DNA of 64,000 bases. Origin: Photobacterium chitinilyticum (lineage in GTDB: Bacteria > Pseudomonadota > Gammaproteobacteria > Enterobacterales > Vibrionaceae). A program made the position numbers and the translations under genes. Where the stretch lies: the NCBI RefSeq assembly GCF_004104355.1, contig NZ_RJLM01000002.1:187168-251167 (forward strand), given 5' to 3'. Below, piece by piece: positions 1-6,998 of the stretch (the stretch's first letter is position 1; every line of letters starts with the position of its first letter). Below the pieces are notes generated by a model that made no database searches, was not told the DNA's origin, and saw nothing but the letters and a program-made list of their open reading frames with translations.

Positions 1-1
1 T

Positions 2-64
2 ATTACCTTCGGATTGGCCGTGAACATTATCCTGAGTATTATCTTCTTACCAATGGCGTTATAA
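2..64 (+). CDS. C-terminal end of an integral membrane protein (partial)
   Basis: An open frame enters from the left edge and stops at TAA 62-64. The 20 visible residues are almost entirely hydrophobic (ITFGLAVNIILS, then IIFLPMAL), as in a last transmembrane helix with a very short cytoplasmic end. It is followed at once by a strong hairpin terminator, which supports this frame as the real one. The family cannot be told from so little. Frame 1 is also open here, but it gives a polar peptide that runs into the terminator stem. Confidence 0.5.
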   Translation: MTFGLAVNIILSIIFLPMAL

Positions 65-77
65 CTACCATCAAAAA

Positions 78-112
78 AGCCTGATACCCGTTGTATGGGG
101 TATCAGGCTTTT
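78..112 (+). terminator. Rho-independent terminator
   Basis: An 11-bp perfect stem, GCCTGATACCC (79-89) against GGGTATCAGGC (98-108), with an 8-nt loop. An A-run precedes it at 73-78 and a short T-run follows. It lies 14 bp after the stop of the membrane-protein fragment. Confidence 0.85.
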
Positions 113-209
113 ATACTGGACAGGTCAATCTTGATAAACACCCTCTTGCCGAAGTAACCTGAAGAGGCACACTAACCAGAGCCCAGTACGTCTGTTATTG
201 CTAACTTGC

Positions 210-497
210 TTATGCCTTACAATATACTCTCGCATCTCGAGGTGTATAAATTCCAAATGTAACAGTCCTCAGGACACCATTTAAGAAAGTCTCTTGAACC
301 TCAACTCTTGATACATTTTCAATTCCACCACAAACTTCAGCGGCATTGATTTCCTTTTCCTGAGCCAGTCCATTGATAAAGAAGTGCTGAGAATTTTCTT
401 CTTTAATCTCACCGTTACTATCAGACATCACAAATGATTGTTGAGCACATCCACTCATAAGCAAAGCCAAACATGCCGCAAAAATTACTTTTTTCAT
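210..497 (-). CDS. bor: Bor/Iss-family lipoprotein
   Basis: Small outer-membrane lipoprotein, about 95 aa, of the lambda Bor / Iss family, which is linked to serum resistance in E. coli. It has a lipoprotein signal MKKVIFAACLALLMSGC with Cys as lipobox residue, followed by AQQSF as in Bor. The core then matches the family line by line: HHFF-like 'QHFFINGLAQ', 'AAEVCGGIENV', 'ETFLNG', and the C-terminal 'FGIYTPRDARVYC'. Two further cysteines are conserved. The frame opens upstream at a TTG (504-506), but the ATG at 495-497 follows a GGTG and begins the signal peptide cleanly, so I use it. There are no phage genes next to it, so it stands alone here. Function in this host is inferred from the family only. 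Confidence 0.88.
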   Translation of the reverse strand: MKKVIFAACLALLMSGCAQQSFVMSDSNGEIKEENSQHFFINGLAQEKEINAAEVCGGIENVSRVEVQETFLNGVLRTVTFGIYTPRDARVYCKA

Positions 498-506
498 ATT
501 CACCAA

Positions 507-900
507 ACTGATTTAAATAGCAAAAAAAGTATTAGAACAAATAACGATTATAAAAACGATGTTTTCAATTTACCTACCCCAGCCACACACTTGTATAATG
601 AGAGAATCCCACATTAAATCATTTTATTTTTTCATTTAAAATCAACAAATAACCATCGCCCTACCTAATTTGTATCCCTCTGTATGACATTGTATCTTTG
701 TGGTTATAGAATCGATAACGAGCTTACTAGATAATTCCCCCCTCAACGGGCAAACTAATATAATAAAATAATGTGATAGACCGCTAATATATTCATGAAA
801 CCCATAAATACATAATTCAAATTTGTGATACTCACCCACTCTTAACAGTTGATTAACCTTTATCCTTTATTGACTTTTACGTCAATAAACAGAAGGTTAC
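507..900. other. Intergenic region between bor and the secreted nuclease, with no gene
   Basis: AT-rich spacer between divergently transcribed genes, so it should hold both promoters. A 65-codon minus-strand frame (642-839) has no ribosome-binding site, signal or recognisable motif, and I do not call it. The only clear structure is the inverted repeat at 866-889. Confidence 0.6.
866..889. promoter_or_regulatory. Perfect 9-bp inverted repeat before the nuclease start
   Basis: TTTATTGAC (866-874), a 6-nt spacer, then GTCAATAAA (881-889). It ends 2 nt before the AGAAGG ribosome-binding site (891-896) of the nuclease at 901. It could be an operator or an RNA hairpin next to the ribosome-binding site. 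There is no T-run, so a terminator is unlikely. Confidence 0.5.
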
Positions 901-2529
901 ATGTTAAATAGAATATTTACCCTAAGTGCCGTGGCCCTGCTCTCCTCAAATAGTGCTTTTGCTCAAATTGAGAACGGCGACTTCGAAAAATGGAATGGCA
1001 ATACGCCTGAAAACTGGAGTGTCATTGACTCCGGTATCGCTGTTTCCCCTTCATCGACACAGGTTAAAGCCGGTGGACTTGCGGCTGAAATAACCGTAAA
1101 TACGGGATCACAAAGCAATACTGACTTTTTGCAGACCGTCAGTGTTGAACAAGGTAAAACCTATCATTTCGCCGTGTCCCTCTACCATACTGAAGGCAAA
1201 GTAAAAGCACGCCTACTTGTCGATGGTTATCATGATTACTCCAACAACTTGCAAACCAATCAATGGCAAGACATTCGCTACTCTTACACCGCGACGGCCA
1301 GTAAAGACATTCAGGTAGGCTTACGCTTCTATGATGTGGCGGGCTTTGACGGTTCCGAAGTGGTCTATGTCGACAACTTCCAGCCAACAGAGGCAGGCTC
1401 TACACCACCTATCAGCAGCTGCGGCGATACAACAACAACGTTAACTCTAGTGACGGATCAATATGCCTCTGAGACAAGCTGGGTACTCAACAACAGTAGT
1501 GGTAATACCCTTTTTTCAGGCTCTGGCTACGACAATTCAACCACTAACACCAAGGAAATGTGCCTGACCGATGGAGATTATACCTTTGTAATCAGTGATT
1601 CTTATGGTGACGGTATCTGCTGCGGTACTGGAAACGGCTCATTTACCCTTGGGGCCAATGGCAAAACATTCGCCTCTGGCGGCGAGTTTCAGTCAAGTCA
1701 ATCGTTCAACTTCACTATCGGCAACTCCGGCACCACACCGCCGACCGAGCCGCCAGTGGTTGGCGAATACTATAAGTCAGCAGAAGGTAAATCTGGCTTC
1801 GTGCTGAAAACAGCCCTCTACAACATCATTACTAATCACAACAGCCAGGGATATAGCGCTATTTGGGATCTGGCAAAAGTTGCCGATCTGGACAGCTACT
1901 ACGAGAAAGATGGTTCTATCTTGGATATGTATTCTGAAAAACCATCTTCTGGTGATAGCACCAGCTTTACCAAAGTAACCAACCAGTGTGGACAGTACCG
2001 TAAAGAAGGCGATTGCTATAACAGAGAGCACTCTTTTCCGAAAAGCTGGTTTGGCGGCAAAGTAGAGCCAATGAACTCAGACGGCCACCATATTTTTGCT
2101 ACCGACGGCTACGTTAACTCCAAGCGTAGCAATTGGCCATTTGGTGAAGTTGGCACAACTTCGTATACCTCCAGCAACGGCTCCAAACTGGGTTCCGCCA
2201 AATCTGGGCTCGGTTACTCTGGCACGGTTTTCGAACCGTTGGATGAGTTCAAGGGTGATTTCGCCCGCGCTTACTTTTATATGGCTACACGATATGAAAA
2301 TGCGATCGCAACTTGGGAGGGGAATTCAATCAACTCTAATGCGGTGCTTGATGGTACAAACACCTCTGTATTTGAACCATGGATGCTTAGCATGCTAAAG
2401 CGCTGGCACAAAAATGATCCGGTAAGCCAAAAAGAAATCGACCGTAATCAGGCTGTGTTCAATTTCCAGGGCAACAGAAACCCATTTATTGATCACCCTG
2501 AATTTGTTGACGCTATCTGGAGCAACTAG
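901..2529 (+). CDS. Secreted endonuclease I family nuclease with N-terminal accessory domains
   Basis: Extracellular or periplasmic non-specific nuclease of the endonuclease I (EndA/NucM) family, 542 aa. Residues 1-21 are a signal peptide ending SAFA. About 22-165 form a jelly-roll, carbohydrate-binding-like domain (IENGDFEKWNG start). About 172-272 form a beta-rich, cysteine-containing domain (SDSYGDGICCG) seen in secreted enzymes. From about 290 to the end is the nuclease, with the catalytic motif REHSFPKSWF near residue 374 and DGHHIFATDG with NSKRSNWPFG after it, the expected His and Asn metal-site residues. Classical EndA is about 230 aa, so roughly half of this protein is accessory. The start has AGAAGG 4 nt upstream. 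A likely role is digesting extracellular DNA for nutrients or biofilm turnover (inferred). Confidence 0.9.
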   Translation: MLNRIFTLSAVALLSSNSAFAQIENGDFEKWNGNTPENWSVIDSGIAVSPSSTQVKAGGLAAEITVNTGSQSNTDFLQTVSVEQGKTYHFAVSLYHTEGKVKARLLVDGYHDYSNNLQTNQWQDIRYSYTATASKDIQVGLRFYDVAGFDGSEVVYVDNFQPTEAGSTPPISSCGDTTTTLTLVTDQYASETSWVLNNSSGNTLFSGSGYDNSTTNTKEMCLTDGDYTFVISDSYGDGICCGTGNGSFTLGANGKTFASGGEFQSSQSFNFTIGNSGTTPPTEPPVVGEYYKSAEGKSGFVLKTALYNIITNHNSQGYSAIWDLAKVADLDSYYEKDGSILDMYSEKPSSGDSTSFTKVTNQCGQYRKEGDCYNREHSFPKSWFGGKVEPMNSDGHHIFATDGYVNSKRSNWPFGEVGTTSYTSSNGSKLGSAKSGLGYSGTVFEPLDEFKGDFARAYFYMATRYENAIATWEGNSINSNAVLDGTNTSVFEPWMLSMLKRWHKNDPVSQKEIDRNQAVFNFQGNRNPFIDHPEFVDAIWSN

Positions 2530-2537
2530 TTCTACTC

Positions 2538-2563
2538 TCCCCCGAGGTTTCGGCCTTGGGGGA
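2538..2563 (+). terminator. GC-rich hairpin after the nuclease gene
   Basis: TCCCCCGAGG (2538-2547) pairs with CCTTGGGGGA (2554-2563) around a TTTCGG loop, with one G-T pair. It begins 9 bp after the nuclease stop. The T-rich tail is poor, so it may be a weak terminator or an mRNA 3' end-protecting hairpin. Confidence 0.5.
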
Positions 2564-2574
2564 CTGGGCATCGT

Positions 2575-2736
2575 TTGTCTATACCCTCGCGGGACTTTGA
2601 GGAGCGACCGGAACAGCCATCGCTGATGGCGCAGAACATTGTAACCAAAGAACGCTGGGGCAAAATAATGAGGGCGGCAGGGTTTAATGAGGAGGAAATG
2701 CAAAACTGGCATAAGCAATTAGAATTGGGCTTTTAG
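2575..2736 (+). pseudogene. Remnant of a MerR-type regulator C-terminal region
   Basis: In the nuclease's reading frame but after its stop, codons 2575-2733 give a peptide with 'RPEQPSLMAQNIVTKERWG', then 'KIMRAAGFNEEEMQNWHKQ'. This resembles the segment found after the DNA-binding domain in some MerR/TipA-like regulators, where the sequence normally continues for tens of residues. Here it stops within 6 residues (LELGF, then TAG). No helix-turn-helix precedes it. It could be expressed as a 36-residue peptide from ATG 2626, but a decayed gene fragment is more likely. The family match is from memory. Confidence 0.45.
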
Positions 2737-2745
2737 GAAAAGCCC
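2727..2745. terminator. Hairpin between convergent genes
   Basis: GGGCTTTT (2727-2734), loop AGG, AAAAGCCC (2738-2745). It covers the stop of the MerR-like remnant and lies just past the 3' end of the minus-strand thioesterase gene. There is no long T-run on either side, so its strength is uncertain. Confidence 0.4.
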
Positions 2746-2760
2746 ATAACCTTCACTCTT

Positions 2761-3177
2761 TCATTTCTTTGGCTCAATGAATTTGGCTGATGCACGTGCC
2801 AATACTTGTTGTTCTTGGGTAATTAACGCCTCCAGTTGATAAATACCTCTTCTATGCCCGACAAGGTGCGCAGTTAGCATGACTTGCTGTTCTGTACGGA
2901 CAGGGGCAATAAACCGAACTGTCAGCTCTGCAGTCAAAGCCTGAATACCGTGAGTAAACAAGCAGTGGGTCATCGCCGCATCTAGAAGAGTGCTGGCCAT
3001 CCCTCCGTGTAACAGCCCATCATACCCCTGATGGCGTGACGTCACCTGGAACGGAGCCGTTACATTCCCTTCGCTATCTTGGCTAAATGCCAATAGCAAT
3101 GTATCAGGGTTATTTTCAACCGTCCCACAAACCATACAGCTGTTATGAGCTTGCTTAGTAAAATGATAAGAAGTCAT
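2761..3177 (-). CDS. PaaI-like hotdog-fold acyl-CoA thioesterase
   Basis: Cytoplasmic hotdog-fold (4HBT) protein of about 138 aa, likely a thioester hydrolase of the PaaI/YigI type. The family signature is 'GLLHGGMASTLLDAAM', where HGG and the following Asp/Glu-bearing helix form the active site, and a typical strand 'LTAELTVRFIAPV' follows. A Cys-x-x-Cys (CMVC) lies near the N-terminus. The frame extends upstream to a TTG at 3196-3198, directly after the NifX-like gene's stop. I chose ATG 3175-3177 because the protein proper begins MTSYHF there. It probably forms an operon with the upstream NifX-like gene (gap about 20 bp). The substrate is unknown. Confidence 0.82.
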   Translation of the reverse strand: MTSYHFTKQAHNSCMVCGTVENNPDTLLLAFSQDSEGNVTAPFQVTSRHQGYDGLLHGGMASTLLDAAMTHCLFTHGIQALTAELTVRFIAPVRTEQQVMLTAHLVGHRRGIYQLEALITQEQQVLARASAKFIEPKK

Positions 3178-3198
3178 CGGAATAACCACTGTCGTCAA

Positions 3199-3771
3199 TT
3201 AATGGGAGCTTTTGTGGCAACAGCGTCGACCCTTCGATTCTCCGTGCCCACCACGTCCGTGGCCCTTGCCACAACCGTTGCCGTGTCCCTTGTCATTACC
3301 GTGACGATGGCCACATCCGTCGCCGTGCCCCTTGTCATTACCGTGACGATGGCCACATCCGTCGCCGTGCCCCTTGTCATGGCTATGGCATCGACGCTGA
3401 CCATGACGACAACCGTCATGGTTGGGTGAAGGGCGCCCCTGTTCAGGATCAGTCAGAGAAACCAAGCCCACAGCCTCTGAATTAACAAGCTCAACCGCAC
3501 TACGGCGACCGGAATCAGTTTGAACAACCGCTAACTGATGTGAAAGCAGCTTTCCTAACATCTGTTGGCCTATATTGCGCACAACAATGCGCTTAGCCTG
3601 TTGTTCGAGCAACAGCTTCAATAACTCTTTTTTACCGGCATAATGGGCACCTTGGACTGGATTAGGATACCGGCTAATTTCTACCCCTTGTTCGTTAATA
3701 AACAGAAAATGCTCTGCCTTAGAAAAATGATTGGCGATGTGATTTTCATTCATCGGAATTGCCGTGATCAT
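3199..3771 (-). CDS. NifX/NifB-like (FeMo-cofactor type) protein with His/Gly-rich repeat tail
   Basis: 190 aa. Residues about 1-105 form a dinitrogenase iron-molybdenum-cofactor-biosynthesis domain (NifX/NifB C-terminal/YjaF-like), with start 'MITAIPMNENHIANHFSKAE', 'AHYAGKKELLKLL' and 'RIVVRNIGQQMLGKL'. Stand-alone members bind metal clusters, and no nif genes are visible here. From about 115 on, the tail is low-complexity and dominated by His, Gly, Cys and Lys, including two exact copies of a 14-residue unit (DKGHGDGCGHRHGN) and a degenerate third. This is a strong candidate for metal binding (Ni, Zn, Cu or Fe). GGAG lies 9 nt before the ATG. Twin palindromes sit upstream (3836-3876). Function is inferred: metal sensing, storage or delivery. 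Confidence 0.8.
   Translation of the reverse strand: MITAIPMNENHIANHFSKAEHFLFINEQGVEISRYPNPVQGAHYAGKKELLKLLLEQQAKRIVVRNIGQQMLGKLLSHQLAVVQTDSGRRSAVELVNSEAVGLVSLTDPEQGRPSPNHDGCRHGQRRCHSHDKGHGDGCGHRHGNDKGHGDGCGHRHGNDKGHGNGCGKGHGRGGHGESKGRRCCHKSSH
3289..3372 (-). repeat. Two perfect 42-bp tandem repeats encoding a 14-residue His/Gly unit
   Basis: Positions 3289-3330 and 3331-3372 are identical 42-bp units, and the first 8 bases of a third copy continue at 3373. They lie in frame inside the NifX-like gene and encode DKGHGDGCGHRHGN. An exact DNA repeat with period a multiple of 3 suggests recent duplication and possible length variation between strains. Confidence 0.95.
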
Positions 3772-3807
3772 AATGTATTACTCCTTTTTATTGTCACTTT
3801 GGATTGT

Positions 3808-3830
3808 AAGAGCCTTGTCATCAGGCTCTT
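3808..3830. promoter_or_regulatory. Hairpin in the 5' leader of the NifX-like gene
   Basis: AAGAGCC (3808-3814), 9-nt loop, GGCTCTT (3824-3830), a perfect 7-bp stem. It lies 37 bp before the start of the minus-strand NifX-like gene. In the plus direction a short T-run follows, and in the minus direction none does. It may be a leader hairpin. Confidence 0.4.
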
Positions 3831-3835
3831 TTAAT

Positions 3836-3876
3836 TGGCATATGCCATTTATACGCCTAGTTTCTGGCATATGCCA
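3836..3876. promoter_or_regulatory. Twin palindromic operator-like sites upstream of the NifX-like gene
   Basis: The dodecamer TGGCATATGCCA occurs twice, at 3836-3847 and 3865-3876, with centres 29 bp apart, close to three helical turns. The second extends to a perfect 20-bp palindrome (3861-3880). Two identical dyads in helical phase in a promoter region are typical of cooperative repressor or activator binding. The regulator is unknown. Confidence 0.65.
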
Positions 3877-4002
3877 GAAACTTTTATATGACAATTGAGG
3901 CAAATCAAAGATTGGGAGATCTTTCTCATACCTAAGGTGGTTGTTAAGAAGGAGTACCAGGACATCACCGCCTGACAACAGGCTTATATCTCCGTGATCA
4001 AC

Positions 4003-4473
4003 CTACTGATACTGAGCCGCCGTAATAAACTGGCCAAACGTCTCGCACCAAATAATCACGGTCGTATATTGGGCGGGATCAATAGCAGAATCCAAGGGCA
4101 CCATGAACCTCGAGAAAGTTTTAATTTCACCCACTTTGATCATGCTGGATTTCAATCGATTAAAATCGGCTTCTGTTTCGACAAACTGCGGCGACAAATA
4201 CAGTTTGTAGTCAGGCCCAGGTGCCAGCTCACCCTGAAATGAAACCACATCAGAGCTAATAGAAACTTGCCCCTCGCCCCAGTGAAGAAAATCACTATCG
4301 GCAAGATCACGGCGGAACTCACCGCTAAACCGGGCATTTTGTACAACCTGCTGAACCTCGCCCGAAGAAGGGTTATCAGGTGCAATTAAAATAGGTAATG
4401 CGTAAATCCCGGCGGCGAAGCCAAAGGCCAGCATCAATAAATGGCTTAGCAATAGTCCAATTGCTTTAATCAT
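4003..4473 (-). CDS. DM13-domain protein with N-terminal membrane anchor
   Basis: 156 aa. An N-terminal hydrophobic stretch (residues about 4-30, ending ALPILIA) is a signal anchor or uncleaved signal. The rest is a DM13 domain, with 'FSGEFRRDLADSDFLHWGEG', 'VSFQGELAPGPDYKLYL' and the family's terminal 'VIIWCETFGQFITAAQY' with its conserved Cys. DM13 domains are small beta proteins proposed to act in redox or electron transfer, often in cell-surface proteins. It is isolated, with DM13 the only domain. The start is ATG at 4471-4473 with a weak ribosome-binding site. A link to the next minus-strand gene (231 bp away) is not shown. Confidence 0.82.
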   Translation of the reverse strand: MIKAIGLLLSHLLMLAFGFAAGIYALPILIAPDNPSSGEVQQVVQNARFSGEFRRDLADSDFLHWGEGQVSISSDVVSFQGELAPGPDYKLYLSPQFVETEADFNRLKSSMIKVGEIKTFSRFMVPLDSAIDPAQYTTVIIWCETFGQFITAAQYQ

Positions 4474-4552
4474 AACGGTTGCATCCCTACATGGTAAGTT
4501 TCACATTAATATAGCAAATCATAAGTATAACAATGAGACAACCAGTCTTTGG

Positions 4553-5467
4553 TTACCGCTTTTCTCTATGCCCGAATACCATCCTTAATACCTCGACAAT
4601 GGCTTCTCTGACGGGACCACTTTGATGCCGGCGGGTCGTCACCAAGTCGATAGTATTCATCCAACCATTAGGCTCATACTCAATATTCAACGCCTGTAAC
4701 GTACCGGTATCAAGAGACATAGCGGCCAACTGTTTAGGTACAATCGTCCAACCAACGCCTTGTTCGGCTAAAGCCAGCAAAATCTGATGGGAGCTGGCAT
4801 ACCATACTTGGGAGCTAATGGCATAACTGAACCATAACTCTTTACCACTCGAGGAACGCTGCACCAACTGCCGGTAATTGCGCAAATCAGTATCTTTGAC
4901 ACTCGGCAGATCCGCCAAGGGATGAGAGGGCGATGATACGGTGATAAAGTGGTTATAGCCGAGCGTTACAAAATCAATATCATCTTGCATGCTACCGTCC
5001 GCATATACTACACCAATATGCGCCTTGCCCTGACTTACCATCTGCTTGATATCAAACGTCGAGGCCGCCGTGATATCGATATTGGTCATAGGGAAATGTT
5101 CCGCCAACTCACCCAGTTTTCCAAGCAAATCCGGACCAACCAAGCTTTCCTCTATAGCCAGAACCAGCTCATGTTCATACCTTGCCTCTAGGGCCGCGAC
5201 CTTCTGATCAAAATGTAACTGCTGATGTAAAATCGACTTGGCGATAGGCAGTAACGCTTTTCCCTCGGAGGTCAAAACCGGTGTATTTCCGCTCCGGTCA
5301 AACAATGGCTGATTAAGAGTAATTTCCAAATTCGATACTGACTGGCTCACCCCTGACTGCGCGCGTTTCAGCTTACGTGCCGCCGCAGAAAAAGAACCGT
5401 ATTCACAGACCGATACAAATATCTTTAACTGCTCAAAGCTATACATCACGAACCCACTCGCTTTCAT
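4553..5467 (-). CDS. LysR-family transcriptional regulator
   Basis: 304 aa, cytoplasmic DNA-binding regulator. The N-terminal winged helix-turn-helix is clear (FEQLKIFVSVCEYGSFSAAA, then RAQSGVSQSVSNLE), followed by a LysR substrate-binding domain from about residue 95 to the end. An in-frame ATG at residue 8 (MYSFEQ) is an equally good start, since most family members begin 2-4 residues before the first helix. A perfect inverted repeat (5481-5501) lies 14 bp upstream of the first start and fits autoregulation. It is divergent from tyrS, although its target is not evident from the context. The effector is unknown. Confidence 0.93.
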   Translation of the reverse strand: MKASGFVMYSFEQLKIFVSVCEYGSFSAAARKLKRAQSGVSQSVSNLEITLNQPLFDRSGNTPVLTSEGKALLPIAKSILHQQLHFDQKVAALEARYEHELVLAIEESLVGPDLLGKLGELAEHFPMTNIDITAASTFDIKQMVSQGKAHIGVVYADGSMQDDIDFVTLGYNHFITVSSPSHPLADLPSVKDTDLRNYRQLVQRSSSGKELWFSYAISSQVWYASSHQILLALAEQGVGWTIVPKQLAAMSLDTGTLQALNIEYEPNGWMNTIDLVTTRRHQSGPVREAIVEVLRMVFGHREKR

Positions 5468-5480
5468 TATTTAGCTCAAG

Positions 5481-5501
5481 GCTATCACAGTTTGTGATAG
5501 C
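5481..5501. promoter_or_regulatory. Perfect inverted repeat upstream of the LysR gene
   Basis: GCTATCACA (5481-5489), spacer GTT, TGTGATAGC (5493-5501). It sits 14 bp upstream of the LysR-family start. It is a candidate autoregulatory operator, or a leader hairpin if the promoter lies further upstream. Confidence 0.5.
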
Positions 5502-5588
5502 TGCTAACTTTCACCTATTTTCATCGTCTTTAAGATGAGAATTAAAAATACGCTATTGATATTAGCCAATCAGCACAAGATTCACTCC

Positions 5589-5629
5589 AATAGCAACCAA
5601 CCTTCTTGTCGGAAAGAAGGATAGCTATT
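5589..5629 (+). promoter_or_regulatory. Nested hairpins in the tyrS upstream region
   Basis: The outer arms AATAGC (5589-5594) and GCTATT (5624-5629) enclose an inner perfect stem, CCTTCTT (5601-5607) and AAGAAGG (5614-5620), with a 6-nt loop. A short T-run follows (TTTTG). It is about 115 bp before tyrS. It could be an attenuator-like leader or an upstream terminator. I see no T-box signature. Confidence 0.4.
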
Positions 5630-5743
5630 TTGCAATCCATCGAGATACATATCAGGTAATACGATAATAAAAATACCATCCCTGCAATATCAAGCGTCAT
5701 ACCATGCTAACTCACAGTAAGCTAAGCCACATAAGGAAAATTC

Positions 5744-6937
5744 ATGCCTTCACTGCAACAAGTGCTCGAGATCATAAAACGCGGCACCAATAGCATCATT
5801 CCCGAAGCAGAACTTGTCAGCAAACTCGCTCTAAATCGACCGCTACGGGTTAAATTGGGTGCCGATCCAACAGCTCCGGATATCCACCTTGGCCATACGG
5901 TGATCCTCACCAAGCTACGCCAGTTTCAGGATCTGGGACATCATATTACTTTTCTGATCGGCGACTTTACCGGCCGTATCGGTGATCCTTCAGGCAAGAA
6001 TACCACCCGGCCACCACTGACTACCGAACAGGTTCTGTCCAATGCCGACACCTACCAACAACAGGTATTTAAGATCCTCGATCCTAAGAAAACGACCATT
6101 GAATTCAATTCACGCTGGCTGTCTCAGCTAGGTGCCGAAGGCATGTTGAAGTTAGCCGCCAGCCAAACCGTCGCCCGAATGCTGGAACGTGAAGACTTCA
6201 AGCAACGCTTTGCAGATCATCGAACCATAGGGATCCACGAATTTATCTACCCATTGCTACAAGCCCATGACTCTGTCGAGCTAGACGCCGATATCGAACT
6301 TGGCGGGACCGACCAGACTTTCAACCTGCTGATGGGACGCGAGCTGCAAAAGCACCACGGTATGCAACCTCAGGTAGTAATATTAATGCCGTTGTTGATT
6401 GGCCTTGACGGAGTAAAAAAGATGTCTAAATCGGCCAACAACTATATTGGTGTCACAGAGTCACCCGACAGCATGTACGGCAAACTGATGTCGATCTCCG
6501 ACACGCTAATGTGGAACTACTTTGAGCTGTTATCTTTTAAATCAATGATAGAAATAGACCAGCTAAAAGCTGATATCGAAACAGGAAGGAACCCGAAAGA
6601 AGTTAAGGTTCTGCTGGCAAAAGAGATCGTTGCCCGTTTCCATACCGAACAAGACGCCAATCTTGCCGAACAGGCATTTGAGCAACAGTTTAAGCACAAT
6701 GTCATTCCCGATGATCTGATAACCATCGAGCTCAATCATGGCCTGGCTATCGCCAATGTTCTCAAGGAGGCTGGGCTGGTGACTTCTACCTCCGAGGCAA
6801 TGCGCTTGATTCGCCAAGGGGCCGCAAAAATCGATGGTCAGAAAATCACTGATACCCATATCGTACCGGCACAAGGAACTGCGGTTTATCAAGTAGGAAA
6901 ACGCCGCTTTGCACGGATATACCTAGAGAGCAAATAA
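5744..6937 (+). CDS. tyrS: Tyrosyl-tRNA synthetase
   Basis: Cytoplasmic class I aminoacyl-tRNA synthetase that charges tRNA-Tyr, 397 aa. The HIGH-type motif is 'IHLGHT' near residue 47. The tyrosine-specific '[18 protein letters not shown]' follows, and the KMSKS loop is 'KKMSKSANN' near 225-231. A C-terminal S4 RNA-binding domain starts around residue 335 ([26 protein letters not shown]). The length and the [13 protein letters not shown] form fit the TyrRS type of about 400 aa rather than the E. coli type of 424 aa, and many vibrios carry both. I cannot tell whether a second copy exists elsewhere. A strong hairpin terminator follows. Confidence 0.97.
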   Translation: MPSLQQVLEIIKRGTNSIIPEAELVSKLALNRPLRVKLGADPTAPDIHLGHTVILTKLRQFQDLGHHITFLIGDFTGRIGDPSGKNTTRPPLTTEQVLSNADTYQQQVFKILDPKKTTIEFNSRWLSQLGAEGMLKLAASQTVARMLEREDFKQRFADHRTIGIHEFIYPLLQAHDSVELDADIELGGTDQTFNLLMGRELQKHHGMQPQVVILMPLLIGLDGVKKMSKSANNYIGVTESPDSMYGKLMSISDTLMWNYFELLSFKSMIEIDQLKADIETGRNPKEVKVLLAKEIVARFHTEQDANLAEQAFEQQFKHNVIPDDLITIELNHGLAIANVLKEAGLVTSTSEAMRLIRQGAAKIDGQKITDTHIVPAQGTAVYQVGKRRFARIYLESK

Positions 6938-6950
6938 AAGTAATAAGCAA

Positions 6951-6980
6951 CAATGGCCGCGGTGTAATCTGCGGCCATTG
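6951..6980. terminator. Bidirectional terminator between tyrS and the pyrophosphatase gene
   Basis: A 10-bp perfect stem, CAATGGCCGC (6951-6960) and GCGGCCATTG (6971-6980), lies between two convergent genes. The plus-strand tail is TGATTT. The minus-strand tail is TTGCTTATTACTTTTATTT, which is T-rich. It can serve both genes. Confidence 0.75.
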
Positions 6981-6998
6981 TGATTTCAATAAGTACCG

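Noticed and set aside
642-839. 65-codon minus-strand frame
   Set aside because: AT-rich spacer with no ribosome-binding site, signal or motif.
3289-3380. Short repeat array resembling a CRISPR
   Set aside because: The units are contiguous 42-bp tandem copies without spacers and code in frame within a gene.
3145-3429. Plus-strand frame with repeated Val/Thr/Met residues
   Set aside because: It is the reverse shadow of the His/Gly repeat region of the NifX-like gene; the repeats force an open frame on both strands.
3778-3978. 66-codon minus-strand frame in the promoter region of the NifX-like gene
   Set aside because: It has no ribosome-binding site and crosses the twin palindromes and hairpin; composition is not protein-like.
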